The notes below the pieces were generated by a model, which ran no database searches, had not been told where the DNA came from, and saw only the letters and a list, made by a program, of their open reading frames with translations. Shown one piece after another: positions 1 to 8,403 of a stretch of 51,015 nt of DNA. The position numbers and the translations under genes were made by a program. This DNA is from SBAX01 sp964421865 (lineage in GTDB: Bacteria > Planctomycetota > Phycisphaerae > UBA1845): NCBI GenBank assembly GCA_964421865.1, contig CAYQZH010000002.1:1-51015 (forward strand). The letters are read 5' to 3'. Each line of letters begins with the position of its first letter. Positions within the stretch are counted from its first letter, which is position 1.

Positions 1-418
1 GTTTGAAGTATGCCGTCCACTCCGGCGTGCCGCAGTCGAGCGACGCCGCGATCGCACCTAGCAGCGACCACGACGCGGCGACGGACTGCCGCGGGAAGAC
101 GGCGTGTCCCGCGCAGTCCCTCGCCAGCGCTCCCTGACACCAGCCGACGCGGAGCCGCGATGCCGGAGATTTTGGCTCGAAAGCAACTTTGGACGACGCC
201 GGCGCAATCGCCTCGGCAACCGATTCAGCGCCGCCGCCCCTCGGGGAACCGCACCTCGGCAAGCCGCACCGGGCACAGTAGCGACACGGACGCCGGTCCA
301 TGGCGCCGCACCGCGGGCAGGCTCGCGGCGCAGACCGCCGGATGGCCGCGGCGACGGCCAACAGTAGAACTACGATCAGTAGCGCCAGCACGTCGATTTG
401 TCCACACGCATCCATCAT
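1..418 (-). CDS. Small membrane-anchored zinc-ribbon protein (partial, runs off left edge)
   Basis: The reading frame is open from two adjacent ATGs (416-418 and 413-415) to the first base of the window, so the gene is cut by the window edge. The first residues are MMDACGQIDV, followed by one hydrophobic segment (about residues 9-27). A basic patch and a zinc-ribbon-like cysteine cluster come next (CPRCG, then CRYCARCG and a further C). The rest is low-complexity and then unremarkable. No strong ribosome binding site is visible. The predicted topology is a single-pass membrane protein with a cytoplasmic metal-binding knot. The function is unknown. The natural composition of the frame and the TM-plus-ribbon pattern argue that it is real. 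Confidence 0.6.
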   Translation of the reverse strand, partial: MMDACGQIDVLALLIVVLLLAVAAAIRRSAPRACPRCGAMDRRPCRYCARCGLPRCGSPRGGGAESVAEAIAPASSKVAFEPKSPASRLRVGWCQGALARDCAGHAVFPRQSVAASWSLLGAIAASLDCGTPEWTAYFK

Positions 419-778
419 CGCACACGACCGCCGCCTTGCGCCGTCCCGTCCGAGTCGGGGCGGCTCCTTGCTCTATGAGTGCCCACCAGTGGCACTCCGC
501 CTTGTATTGTCTTTCCGGCTCGCCGCGAGCCCGCCGCAACCCCGGACGGGGGGTGACGCCGACGCGCCCAGTTTTCGCCGTCCATGCCGGCTCGGAGCCC
601 ACCTGTGCGCAGCGGCGTGGACAGTCCCGGCCATGGACCCCGCTTTGTGGTGTCTTGCGGGCGGGTGGGCGGTTGGGGTTATCGAACGGTTTTGCGTGTG
701 CGACGCGTCGATGTCGCGCGGAACTCGCGCAGGGACCGCGTTCGTGGACCCGCGAAGGCCTGTGCTGGAGGTGGTGCC

Positions 779-1534
779 GTGGAGGGAGAACGTCGCGTGG
801 GGCCGGGCAGGCCGAGGAAACCCCGCTGCAAGCTGTGCGGTTCGGACAGGCGCCTGCCGTTCGGCGAGGAGCGGTGCGACATGTGCAAGCGGGTCTGCGT
901 CTGCGGGCGAAGGATCGAATACCCCGGACATGGACGCCCGCGCAGGCTCTGCCGCGCGTGCGAGGAGATCAATGTGGCCCGGAGCGTGTGCCCCTGCGGG
1001 ATGCTGATCCGGCGCGGGCTCAAGCGCTTCTGCTCGTCCGAGTGCCGGCGCGCGGCCCGCAGGGTTCGTGCCGGCGGACATCCGCCCGAACCTTGGGCCC
1101 TCGATTGGGGGCGCGTCGCGGCGACGGAGGCCGCTCACGTCGCCACGGCGAGGGTGATCGTGGCTTGGCTCCGAGTCGGCGGCCTGGTGCACAATCCGGA
1201 CCGTGTCTACTCGCGGGGCGCGACCATCTGGTCGCTTCCGCGGCGGCGGGTGGCGGAAGTGCGGCAGACCGACATGGACTTCACGGCGCAGGGCGGACTG
1301 CCGGAGAGAGTCCCGGTGGACGACGAGTCCCGCTACGAGGCGCTCGATCCGCCGCCGGCGCTGTATCTGCTGGTGAACCGCGCGCGGGACGCGGTGGCGG
1401 GGATCCGGGCCGGTCCCATCGACGCCCTCGCCTGGGAGCGGGAACGCAGGTGGGTGCCGCGCTACGCGGCCGAGGATTATGTGCTGCTTTGCCCGAGAGG
1501 CCGGGCGAGCATACGCTCGCTCCGGCTGGACTGA
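779..1534 (+). CDS. Zinc-ribbon protein, unknown function
   Basis: I chose the GTG start at 779 because GGAGGTGG lies 4-11 bases upstream; the frame is open further back but that part looks non-coding. The 251-residue product begins with a basic stretch and then has closely spaced cysteine pairs (CKLC, CDMC, CVCG, CRAC, CPCG, CSSEC) in its first 90 residues, which suggests two or three zinc knobs. The C-terminal 150 residues have no motif I recognise. Proteins of this kind are common in mobile or phage-like DNA, and its neighbours are also small unknown and zinc-ribbon genes. The function is unknown; nucleic-acid binding is the simplest guess. Confidence 0.6.
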   Translation: MEGERRVGPGRPRKPRCKLCGSDRRLPFGEERCDMCKRVCVCGRRIEYPGHGRPRRLCRACEEINVARSVCPCGMLIRRGLKRFCSSECRRAARRVRAGGHPPEPWALDWGRVAATEAAHVATARVIVAWLRVGGLVHNPDRVYSRGATIWSLPRRRVAEVRQTDMDFTAQGGLPERVPVDDESRYEALDPPPALYLLVNRARDAVAGIRAGPIDALAWERERRWVPRYAAEDYVLLCPRGRASIRSLRLD

Positions 1535-1736
1535 CGCGCCAGGCGGACCCTTCGTTCGTGCTGCCCTCGACACGCGGAACATGCTCGTGACGGTCTCCTC
1601 AGTTCCGGGCCGGCCCTGCGGGCCGTCCCCCATCCGTCCTGATCGCCTCCAGCATCCCCCCGCTCGGCAGCCTGCCGGCGAGCCGGGGTCCGGGCGCCCC
1701 CGGATCGCGCCTGCGGGCCGGACGGCGGCATCCGCA

Positions 1737-2147
1737 TCATGCGTCCGCCGCGTTCCGCTCGGGGTTCCCGTCCCCGCTCCATTCCGGCTCCGCCGCGCCG
1801 CGGGCACCGAGGTGATTCCCCTCGGGCGCGGTCGCTCCCCTATCGTCGCCGACCGCGACCGCGTCGAGCAGCCCCTCGCGGGCGAGGCGAGCGATTATCT
1901 TCCGTAGTGCGGCCACGCGCAGGCGAGCCCACTCCCGGCTTCCGCTCGGCGGCCAGTCCTGCGTCGTGCCGAGGGACTCGAAGACCTCGACGAGGAAGTC
2001 GCCGCCGTCCAGCGGCTCGCCGCCGCCCGACCGCAACGCCACGCGCGAGGTCGCCTCGAACACATGCTGGATTATGCCGTCCCGCTCGCCCCGGTGGCCG
2101 AGGCGCGCGAGCAGTTCCCACACCGACATTCGCCGTTTGGATGCCAT
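1737..2147 (-). CDS. Hypothetical protein
   Basis: The 136-residue product starts at ATG 2145-2147 (MASKRRMSVW), with a purine-rich AGGGGAG about ten bases upstream. The first 95 residues have regular helix-forming composition (two segments rich in L, A, R and E), which could be a small helical or winged-helix DNA-binding fold. The last 35 residues are low in order. No family is recognised. It is transcribed away from the zinc-ribbon gene and lies beside a copy of a dispersed repeat at 2316-2366. Confidence 0.45.
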   Translation of the reverse strand: MASKRRMSVWELLARLGHRGERDGIIQHVFEATSRVALRSGGGEPLDGGDFLVEVFESLGTTQDWPPSGSREWARLRVAALRKIIARLAREGLLDAVAVGDDRGATAPEGNHLGARGAAEPEWSGDGNPERNAADA

Positions 2148-2534
2148 GCCCGTGTCGCTCCCCTGCGGCGGCCCGCCCGCGGTCGCGCTCCGCGTACCCA
2201 ATGTCCCGGTGGGCGCGACTCAGCGTTCCGCCGTGCCGCGGGCGCGGGGCCGGGGACATGCAGGCCCCGAGGCCCGCCACGCCCGGCCCCGCCGCCGCGA
2301 CTGAACATGGCCGGGCGGCGGGACGCCTACGGAAACGGCCGCGATCTCCGGTTATGGGATGGGGGGGGAGCGCCATTCGCGGACAGGCCGGCGAGGCGCT
2401 CGGGGCCTCCGGGGGCCCTTTCCTCCACGGGACGGCCTCCCTGGCCGCCGACGCCCGATCCTGGCCGACGCGGGGGGGCGGGCCGGGTTCTCGGGCGCCC
2501 GCCGGCGGCGCGGTCCGCCCGCGGCCCTAAGCTT
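2148..2534. other. Intergenic stretch, GC-rich, with one dispersed repeat copy
   Basis: I see no convincing gene here. The stretch contains copy A of a dispersed repeat (2316-2366) and long G or C runs. It ends where the group II intron fragment begins. Confidence 0.4.
2316..2366 (+). repeat. Dispersed repeat, copy A
   Basis: The core CGGGACGCCTACGGAAA is followed about 15 bases later by GTTATGGGATGGGGG. The same two blocks occur on the opposite strand at 6655-6697, with a different intervening sequence. In that copy the middle is the perfect palindrome CGTGGATCCACG; here it is only partly palindromic. Confidence 0.6.
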
Positions 2535-2878
2535 GTGCGGCTACGCGGAGTATACGGGCCGCGTCCTTGTTTGCCAGGCATGTGATGCGTGTTGGAGGTG
2601 CGAGTCCTCTGCGGGCCGTGATGGTCGGAACCGCCAGGGCAGGCCAGGGTGTCCATCGCGAGGTGGAATCTGAAGGGAGCTCCAGCCCAAGACTCGGACT
2701 CGACGAACAGAAACCGGATAGAAGGCCGGTCGCGTGGGCTAAAGCGGCAATGGACGCGGATGCCAATTATCATCCGGATGTGCGATCGGTAAATCCGGCG
2801 AGCCGAAAGGCGCGCGAACAGATAGGCCGAGCCGGAAACGACGGTCGAAGGGCCGAACGGTGTGGAGGGGCAAGTAGA
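2535..2878 (+). mobile_element. Group II intron remnant (5' ribozyme part, domain I)
   Basis: The stretch starts with GTGCG at 2535, the usual 5' boundary form of group II introns. It then shows blocks typical of bacterial group II domain I: GCGAGGTGGAATCTGAAGG (from 2657), GACGAACAGAAACCGGATAG (from 2702), and near the end GGGCCGAACGGTGTGGAGGG. There is no intron-encoded reverse transcriptase/maturase and no domain V or VI, so it is a dead 5' fragment of about 340 bases. It ends exactly at the stop codon of the convergent PDZ gene, which suggests truncation by a deletion or by insertion of the neighbouring DNA. Confidence 0.75.
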
Positions 2879-2879
2879 T

Positions 2880-5078
2880 TCAATATCCGACGGTCTCGAT
2901 GCCAAGTCGTCCACTCGGGCATTTGACGATGACCTGTACCTGGTTTCGGATTACGACGGTTGCGACAGCATCGCCTTCGGATTTTGTGATGGCGCGAATC
3001 AGATCATCAATAGTGTCGACCGAATACTCCCCATGTCTAACGATTAAGTCGCCGATGAGCAGGCCCGCTCGTCGGCCCGGGGAATCTTCGGCGTAGCCCG
3101 TGATGAAGGCTCCTCGGAGGTTCCCGTACACTTGGGGACGATCGAGTTGGTCGAGCCCCATCTTGGCGTATGACACTGTCACCGGGTCGTCCCCAGACCA
3201 TTCGATCATTCGGTCGTACGCGATGCGCGTTAATGGGGCGCATCCGGCAGCGCGGGCTTGTGCCGCCAGGCCCGGCAACTTATCTCGATCCGAGCGCATC
3301 AGCGCGTTGAACTTTTGTTGGAGATCACCGCAAATGACTTCGGCGAGGATCCCTCGACCTGCGCCAGCACAATGATTCGCGATTTGGACCGATGGCGCGC
3401 TCTCGCCGGCTGTCTCCGCGGCAAGCGGGAGATTGCGGTATTCCCGAAGCGGCTGCAAGTCGCAGGTTGCTGCAAGCGCTTCTTCCGCGAGCATACCAAC
3501 TCGGTGACAATGTTGCTCGAGCGACAATGCCCAAAGTCTCATGGCGTCACATAGCAGACTTTGAGGTGGCGCCGGCACTTTAACGAGGAGGTCTTCGAGC
3601 GACTTCATCGTTTCATTGGGGGTTCTGTCGGCCACGCCGTTGGGATCGATTTCTGCGTAGAAGGATTCAATGTCCTTCCAAGCCGGCTCGGCGACCACCG
3701 CCGGCAAAGCCCTAGCGGCGGCGAACGCTTCACGTTTGTACGCGTTCTGCCGTAGGAACTCCCGTTGATTCCTTAGTGCGTCGCCAGCGACATCAGGCGG
3801 CCAAAGGTCCGCCTTCGCGAGGACGGTCAACAAACCTATGCGGCGATCCGCAGTCTCGACATTCTCCCGGATCTCATTTGAGAGCAATTTAAGCGCAGCT
3901 TCTTTTTGCCTCTTTTCTTCAACTCGTGTGCGCAGATGGCTCCAGACGAAACCGAGCACCACAATGGCCGCAATGAATAGGGCGCTGGTGCTGATCAATA
4001 GCGACGTTGTCTTGCGTGTTCGACCATGTTCCTTCGATGTGTGGCGTTCGCCGCTTCGGAACCCCGTTTCTGCCGCCTGCTGGACGCGACCAACAGCCTT
4101 GTGAACGTCTTTGACCGAGCCGCCCAAACCGGCCAATCGGCGGTCGATCCCGTCGAGCCGCCGGTCGAGCTTCCTGAGCCAGGCGGCGTACTTGACGACC
4201 ACATTGAAGTCGGGTCGCGAAGCAGCGGAGGCCAGGACCAACGAACCTTGGGTTTCGACAGCCTCCAGAATCTGATCTTGTTTCCGCGCCATCTCCTCCT
4301 GCGTGCTGCTCATCGTGCGGATGCGGACGACGACCTCGCCCAACATGCGCAGATGCACGGCGGCGAACGCTGCGCCGCCGCGAGGGCCGGCGAGGTCGTG
4401 CTTGATGTCGTTGTAGAACTGTCGGGAGAACTCGGCGCGGGATGCCGCGATGGCGCGGAGGAATGTCGCGCAGTTGTCAGGGAGAGCCTTGGATACCCTT
4501 TCCCCCGCCGCATCGGCCATCTCGCGGACGACTGCCGTCCACAGTTCGACATCGCCCCAGTCGGGGAACGCGGGATCGGCCGGGTTCAACGTGATGGCAT
4601 CACGGACCTTGGCTTCGAGCAAAGGTGCGAAACGATCATCTGAGGAACCATCAACGTGCTTCTTAACGATTTCGAGCCAAGCATCTTCCGCTCTCTCTGC
4701 TGCGAGACGAAGCGCCTTCCGCTCCTTCAGGGGTAACTTGTCATCTTCAAGGATGGATGGCGAGGTGAGAATCGTTCGAATGGAACGGGCGACGGCCTTG
4801 GCGAGGTCGTGGTTGAACAGGCGTTCGCGTTCCGACGCCTCCGCCTCCTCATGAGCGTGGATGCGACTCCCCTCAACGCTGGAATGGATTGAATGCGCCG
4901 AGAGTGCGAGGAACTGAGCGACGGAGACCCCGAGTCCGGCAGCGGAATGCTCATCCACACCAAAGCCATGTGCGAGTTTCTCAATGCCGAAGACCGTTCC
5001 CAGGAAGGCGAGGTTTTTCGCCGTGCCGAGTACGGACGCGACGGTCGAATGCACGAATGTAGTGTATGGCGCGGCCAT
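2880..5078 (-). CDS. Membrane protein with coiled coil and C-terminal PDZ domain
   Basis: I chose ATG 5076-5078 (MAAPYTTFVH); the frame is open 99 bases further upstream but that part has no gene-like composition. No Shine-Dalgarno is visible. The 732-residue product has an N-terminal moderately hydrophobic region (residues 10-65) and a long helical region up to about 290. A basic linker precedes one strong transmembrane helix (about 358-380), then a charged helical stretch, and a PDZ-like domain fills roughly the last 90 residues (GLLIGDLIVRHGEYSVDTID). PDZ domains bind protein C-termini, often in periplasmic proteases, but no protease domain is present here. The N-terminal helical region resembles recruitment modules of modular signalling or conflict proteins. 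The function is unknown. Confidence 0.75.
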   Translation of the reverse strand: MAAPYTTFVHSTVASVLGTAKNLAFLGTVFGIEKLAHGFGVDEHSAAGLGVSVAQFLALSAHSIHSSVEGSRIHAHEEAEASERERLFNHDLAKAVARSIRTILTSPSILEDDKLPLKERKALRLAAERAEDAWLEIVKKHVDGSSDDRFAPLLEAKVRDAITLNPADPAFPDWGDVELWTAVVREMADAAGERVSKALPDNCATFLRAIAASRAEFSRQFYNDIKHDLAGPRGGAAFAAVHLRMLGEVVVRIRTMSSTQEEMARKQDQILEAVETQGSLVLASAASRPDFNVVVKYAAWLRKLDRRLDGIDRRLAGLGGSVKDVHKAVGRVQQAAETGFRSGERHTSKEHGRTRKTTSLLISTSALFIAAIVVLGFVWSHLRTRVEEKRQKEAALKLLSNEIRENVETADRRIGLLTVLAKADLWPPDVAGDALRNQREFLRQNAYKREAFAAARALPAVVAEPAWKDIESFYAEIDPNGVADRTPNETMKSLEDLLVKVPAPPQSLLCDAMRLWALSLEQHCHRVGMLAEEALAATCDLQPLREYRNLPLAAETAGESAPSVQIANHCAGAGRGILAEVICGDLQQKFNALMRSDRDKLPGLAAQARAAGCAPLTRIAYDRMIEWSGDDPVTVSYAKMGLDQLDRPQVYGNLRGAFITGYAEDSPGRRAGLLIGDLIVRHGEYSVDTIDDLIRAITKSEGDAVATVVIRNQVQVIVKCPSGRLGIETVGY

Positions 5079-5530
5079 GAAAGGAGATGTTACCAAATGT
5101 CGTTGATAGCGGGCAAGAAAAGACGGCGTACTCTTGGAGCCTTGATTTCCGGAGTTCCAAACCGTCCACGCGGGCAAAGGAGTACGCGGCTGAACGAGAG
5201 TAATGCGAATGGCTCACGGCCCAGCGGCTTGTGAGGGCATGCCCCCGGCTTGGTTCAAGAATCTACAATTGGTGTGCCTGACCGACAGGCATGCCGCGTT
5301 GCGACATTGAGGGAAACCGCCGGATACGATGAGTACGTCCGGTGGTGTGGGAGGACGGGCGCCGCGAGGCACCCTCCTACCCGATCCCTCTGGCGGTTGC
5401 CCTGCGCCGCGGCGCGCCCTCCGCCGGGATTTCCTTCGTGTCCATCGGACGCGGAGGATGTCCCTGCGGCCCCGGCCCGCGCCGCCCCGGGCGCGCCTGT
5501 CCGGAAACTGACGCCGACGGCTCGGATCCC

Positions 5531-5570
5531 GGAGAGGGAGGGGGCGCCCCGCAGGGGCGCCCGTGGTGGC
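5531..5570. repeat. REP-like hairpin element, copy 1
   Basis: GGAGAGGG is followed by a perfect stem, GGCGCCCC-GCA-GGGGCGCC (5543-5561), and the flank CCCGTGGTGGC. The same flanks surround a different stem at 9225-9266, so the arms have changed together while staying paired. Confidence 0.65.
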
Positions 5571-5665
5571 CGCGCAGACTCCGGCGTGGGCGCGACACGA
5601 ACATTGGGACATCTGTGCAGCGCACGGTGTGCCTGCGCGCACCACAGTGGTCAGACTGTCATCCA

Positions 5666-5824
5666 GCGCGCCAAGAGAAGTAGAGCACACCCACCACCCC
5701 CCCGACCCCCCCAACTGTCTCTTGGCGCGCGCCGGACTCAGGCCGTCGGGCGGTTCATCCAGCGCGCCAAGTGAGATAGAGCGCACCCCACCCCCGACCC
5801 ACCCCCTACTGTCTCTTGGCGCGC
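5666..5824. repeat. Two tandem long-arm inverted repeats
   Basis: Unit 1 pairs GCGCGCCAAGAGA (5666-5678) perfectly with TCTCTTGGCGCGC (5718-5730). Unit 2 begins 96 bases later (5762) and pairs the same arms, with two extra bases in the left arm, ending at 5824. Both units have a C-rich loop of about 40 bases and share the upstream word TCATCCAGC. A degenerate third start is visible near 5868. They lie between the starts or ends of unrelated genes. Confidence 0.7.
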
Positions 5825-5868
5825 TGGCCCCGTGCCATTTGGCCTCGCCGGATCACTCCCGCGTCTGG

Positions 5869-6399
5869 TCATCCGGCGCAGCGACCGCCGGATGGCGGCG
5901 CCTCGTCCCGGAAGTTGCCGATTAGACCGAGCAGGCCGGGGCAATCGTCGAACGCCACATCGTCGTATGCCCTGGCGGCTGCCTCCTCGGTCGCGAACAG
6001 GCCAATCCGGACGCACGCTCCGGGTGGGCCATTCACCGCGGCCCACTTTCCCACCTCGGCGTCCCACATCACGCCGGTGTACATCGACCAACGGAGACCC
6101 TCCGGCAGACCCCCGCCCCGCCTTGTGCCGCTGCGCGATGTTGTCCGGACCCGGAGGTTCGCCCGCGCGTTGTTGAGGCCGTCGCGGTCGCGGTGCTCGA
6201 CCCGCTCGCCCCGCTTGGCCTCGACGATCAGCCGGTGCATATAGAGAGAGCGCTGCCTGCCCCGAAGCCGCGGCAGCCTCGCGATCGCGTACACGGTGCG
6301 GCCCTGGACCAGGGGCCGCCACCTGTGCTCCCGGACGCGAGCCTCATCCTCGTCGTCGATCAGGGCCGCATACCCGTGCCGCAACTGGATCTGGACCAT
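5869..6399 (-). CDS. HNH endonuclease with C-terminal AP2 DNA-binding domain
   Basis: The start is ATG 6397-6399 (MVQIQLRHGY), with GGAGGG nine bases upstream. The 176-residue product has an HNH-type motif in the middle (MHRLIVEAK, then VEHRDRDGLNNARANLRV): the conserved H, the H-x-D pair and the N-x-RANLR tail of the HNH_3/AP2-associated family. It is followed by an AP2-like domain (YTGVMWD, W, RIGLFATEEAAARAYD). This domain order is standard for free-standing homing endonucleases of phages and bacterial mobile DNA, which cut double-stranded DNA and promote their own spread. The gene is intact and has no obvious host intron. Confidence 0.85.
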   Translation of the reverse strand: MVQIQLRHGYAALIDDEDEARVREHRWRPLVQGRTVYAIARLPRLRGRQRSLYMHRLIVEAKRGERVEHRDRDGLNNARANLRVRTTSRSGTRRGGGLPEGLRWSMYTGVMWDAEVGKWAAVNGPPGACVRIGLFATEEAAARAYDDVAFDDCPGLLGLIGNFRDEAPPSGGRCAG

Positions 6400-6873
6400 C
6401 CCGCTTCTCCCTCCACGAGCGTCTGGTGTTACCTCTCGGCCTAACACCAGAGCGGGCGGTCAGAACAATATAAGGTGGGGCGATCGCCCGTGCCGGGGGC
6501 GAGGGGAAGCGCGCAGGGGGTGCTTCGATTCTCGGGCGGACAGGGCAAGTAGTGTGTGCGCGGTGCGCCACCGTTCTCCATGCGCGCTTTCGGGGCCGGG
6601 GGCGCGGAGAAGCGCGCAGAGCGGGCCCCTTCCCCCTCCGACGGCCCCACCCCCATCCCATAACGTGGATCCACGGTTTTCCGTAGGCGTCCCGTGGTCC
6701 TGCGCCCGCCCGACGAGTGGAGCGATCGGTGGGCGTGGACGTGATGCTCCCCTCCGGCGATCCTCCCTTCGCCGCCCCGGTTGCCGGCGCGATCGCGTCG
6801 TCCGATCTGGGCGGGAGCCGGTATGATCGGGGCGGCTTCCCGGTTACGCGAGCGACCCGATGGAGAACCCAAG
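6400..6873. other. Intergenic region with dispersed repeat copy B
   Basis: No gene is supported. The leader of the downstream nuclease and the upstream sequence of the HNH gene meet here. Copy B of the dispersed repeat lies at 6655-6697. Confidence 0.4.
6655..6697 (-). repeat. Dispersed repeat, copy B
   Basis: Read on the minus strand, the copy has CGGGACGCCTACGGAAA, then the perfect palindrome CGTGGATCCACG, then the block GTTATGGGATGGGGG. The first and last blocks are identical to copy A at 2316-2366, in opposite orientation. Confidence 0.6.
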
Positions 6874-8343
6874 GTGGACCTGTCCCCCGCGACGATCTAC
6901 TCCCTGCACTGCCCTTCGCTCTGTGAACTGCGACCGTGGCTGCTCTCCCACGGGGCGCAGGAAGCAGAGCCGGGCGCGTACCAGCAGGTGCTGGTACGCC
7001 TCGGGCGACGCCACGAGGCCAAGCACCTCTCGGAACTTGGCCCCATCAACGACCTGAGCGGGGGGACGTTCGCCGAGCGGATCGAACGTACTGGCGAAAG
7101 CATCGCCCGCGGGGAGCGGGTCATGTACCAGCCGGTTCTCCGAAGCGCGACGCGGATCGACGGCGAGGAGGTCCGGGTCGTCGGCATCCCGGACTTCCTG
7201 ATCCGAGACGGCGCCACGTACCGCGTCCGCGACTGCAAGCTCGCCCTCCACGCGGACGAGGGGCGACATCCGGAGATCCTCCGGCAGCTTGAACTGTACG
7301 GCTGGCTTTTCGAGCGGACGGCGGGCGCGCCGCCGACCGCGCTGGAGGTCGTACTGGGCAACTCGACGATCGTCGAGGTCCCCTTCGACGGCGGGGATCG
7401 CGCATTGGCCGCGCTCCACGAGATCAGGCGGACGACGGCGCTCGACGCGCCGCCGTATTCGCCCGTCGGCTGGACGAAGTGCCTCGGATGCGGGTTCCGC
7501 GGCCACTGTTGGGCCGAAGCGGAGGATCGCGGCGACGTGGCGCTGGTCTTCGGCGTCGATCAGGGTCTCGCCCGGGCCCTCCGCCAGGGCGGCGTCACGA
7601 CGATCCGCGGGCTGCTCGACCGGTTCGACGAGGCGACGCTCGCCGGTGTCACTCGACCATGGGGAGGCCGAACCCAAAGGGTCGGACGCAGGGCGGGCCG
7701 CATCCTCGAGCAGGCGCGGGCGACCGCCGACGGCAGCGTGACCGTCCTGTCCCCGCCCGCGCTTCCCGCCGCCGACAACTGCGTGATGTTCGACCTTGAG
7801 GGCCTGCCGCCGCATCTGGACGAACTCGACAAGGTGTACCTTTGGGGCACGCAGGTGTTCGGCGCGGACGCGGGCGGCTACCACGCCGCCTTGGCCGGGT
7901 TCGGCCCCGACGGGGACCGCCGGGGGTGGGAGGGTTTCCTGACGCAGTCGCGCGCGATCTTCGAGGCCCACGGCGACATCCCGTTCGTCCACTGGCACCA
8001 TTACGAGACGACCAAGGTCAGGGCGTACCTGGACCGGTACGGCGACGACACCGGCGTGGCAGAGCGCGTCCTCCGCAACTGCGTGGATCTGCTGCCGATC
8101 ACGCGGGACGCCGTTGTGCTCCCCGACCCGAGCTACAGCCTGAAGGTGGTCGAGCGCCGGGCGGGCTACCGGCGGACCCTCGACGAGTACGGCGGCGACT
8201 GGTCGATCGCCCGCTACATCGAGGCCGTCGAGACGGAAGACGAGGCGGCGCGCGAGGCGATCGTGCAGGAGATCGAGGACTACAACCGCGAGGACCTGGA
8301 GGCGACGTGGGCCGTCATGGAGTGGCTCAGGTCGCTGGCTTGA
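6874..8343 (+). CDS. TM0106-family RecB-like nuclease with RNase H/DnaQ-like domain
   Basis: I chose GTG 6874 because GGAG lies eight bases upstream and the product then starts VDLSPATIYS, where this family usually begins. The 489-residue product has an N-terminal PD-(D/E)xK nuclease of the Cas4/RecB type: GIPD (D107), D120-x-K122 and Q138-x3-Y142. Cysteines C13 or C17, C203, C206 and C212 fit a 4Fe-4S cluster. The C-terminal half is an RNase H-like 3'-5' exonuclease domain, with MFDLEG near residue 308 and YNREDLEATW near the end. The expected role is DNA end processing. Its neighbours are small mobile-DNA genes, so it may belong to an island or phage repair or defence set. Confidence 0.85.
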   Translation: MDLSPATIYSLHCPSLCELRPWLLSHGAQEAEPGAYQQVLVRLGRRHEAKHLSELGPINDLSGGTFAERIERTGESIARGERVMYQPVLRSATRIDGEEVRVVGIPDFLIRDGATYRVRDCKLALHADEGRHPEILRQLELYGWLFERTAGAPPTALEVVLGNSTIVEVPFDGGDRALAALHEIRRTTALDAPPYSPVGWTKCLGCGFRGHCWAEAEDRGDVALVFGVDQGLARALRQGGVTTIRGLLDRFDEATLAGVTRPWGGRTQRVGRRAGRILEQARATADGSVTVLSPPALPAADNCVMFDLEGLPPHLDELDKVYLWGTQVFGADAGGYHAALAGFGPDGDRRGWEGFLTQSRAIFEAHGDIPFVHWHHYETTKVRAYLDRYGDDTGVAERVLRNCVDLLPITRDAVVLPDPSYSLKVVERRAGYRRTLDEYGGDWSIARYIEAVETEDEAAREAIVQEIEDYNREDLEATWAVMEWLRSLA

Positions 8344-8403
8344 CGACGCGCGTCGATGCGTCTACCGAGGCCGGCGTCCCGCCGCAGCACCTCCCGACGC
8401 GCA

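Larger units (their letters stand above)
5079..5868. other. Long intergenic region rich in hairpin repeats
   Basis: No gene is supported. The stretch carries one REP-like hairpin (5531-5570) and two tandem copies of a long-armed inverted repeat (5666-5824). The reading frames across it are arginine- and proline-rich shadows. Confidence 0.5.

Noticed and set aside
473..1807. Long minus-strand open frame opposite the zinc-ribbon gene
   Set aside because: Arginine- and proline-rich composition and no start signal. It is a shadow of GC-rich third positions of the plus-strand gene.
2535..2640. tRNA-like or riboswitch-like fold at GTGCGGCTACGCGG
   Set aside because: The following blocks identify it as group II intron domain I; no cloverleaf is formed.
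5660..5830. CRISPR-like array
   Set aside because: Only two units, long arms and nearly equal C-rich loops; there are no spacers of regular length and no cas genes in the window.
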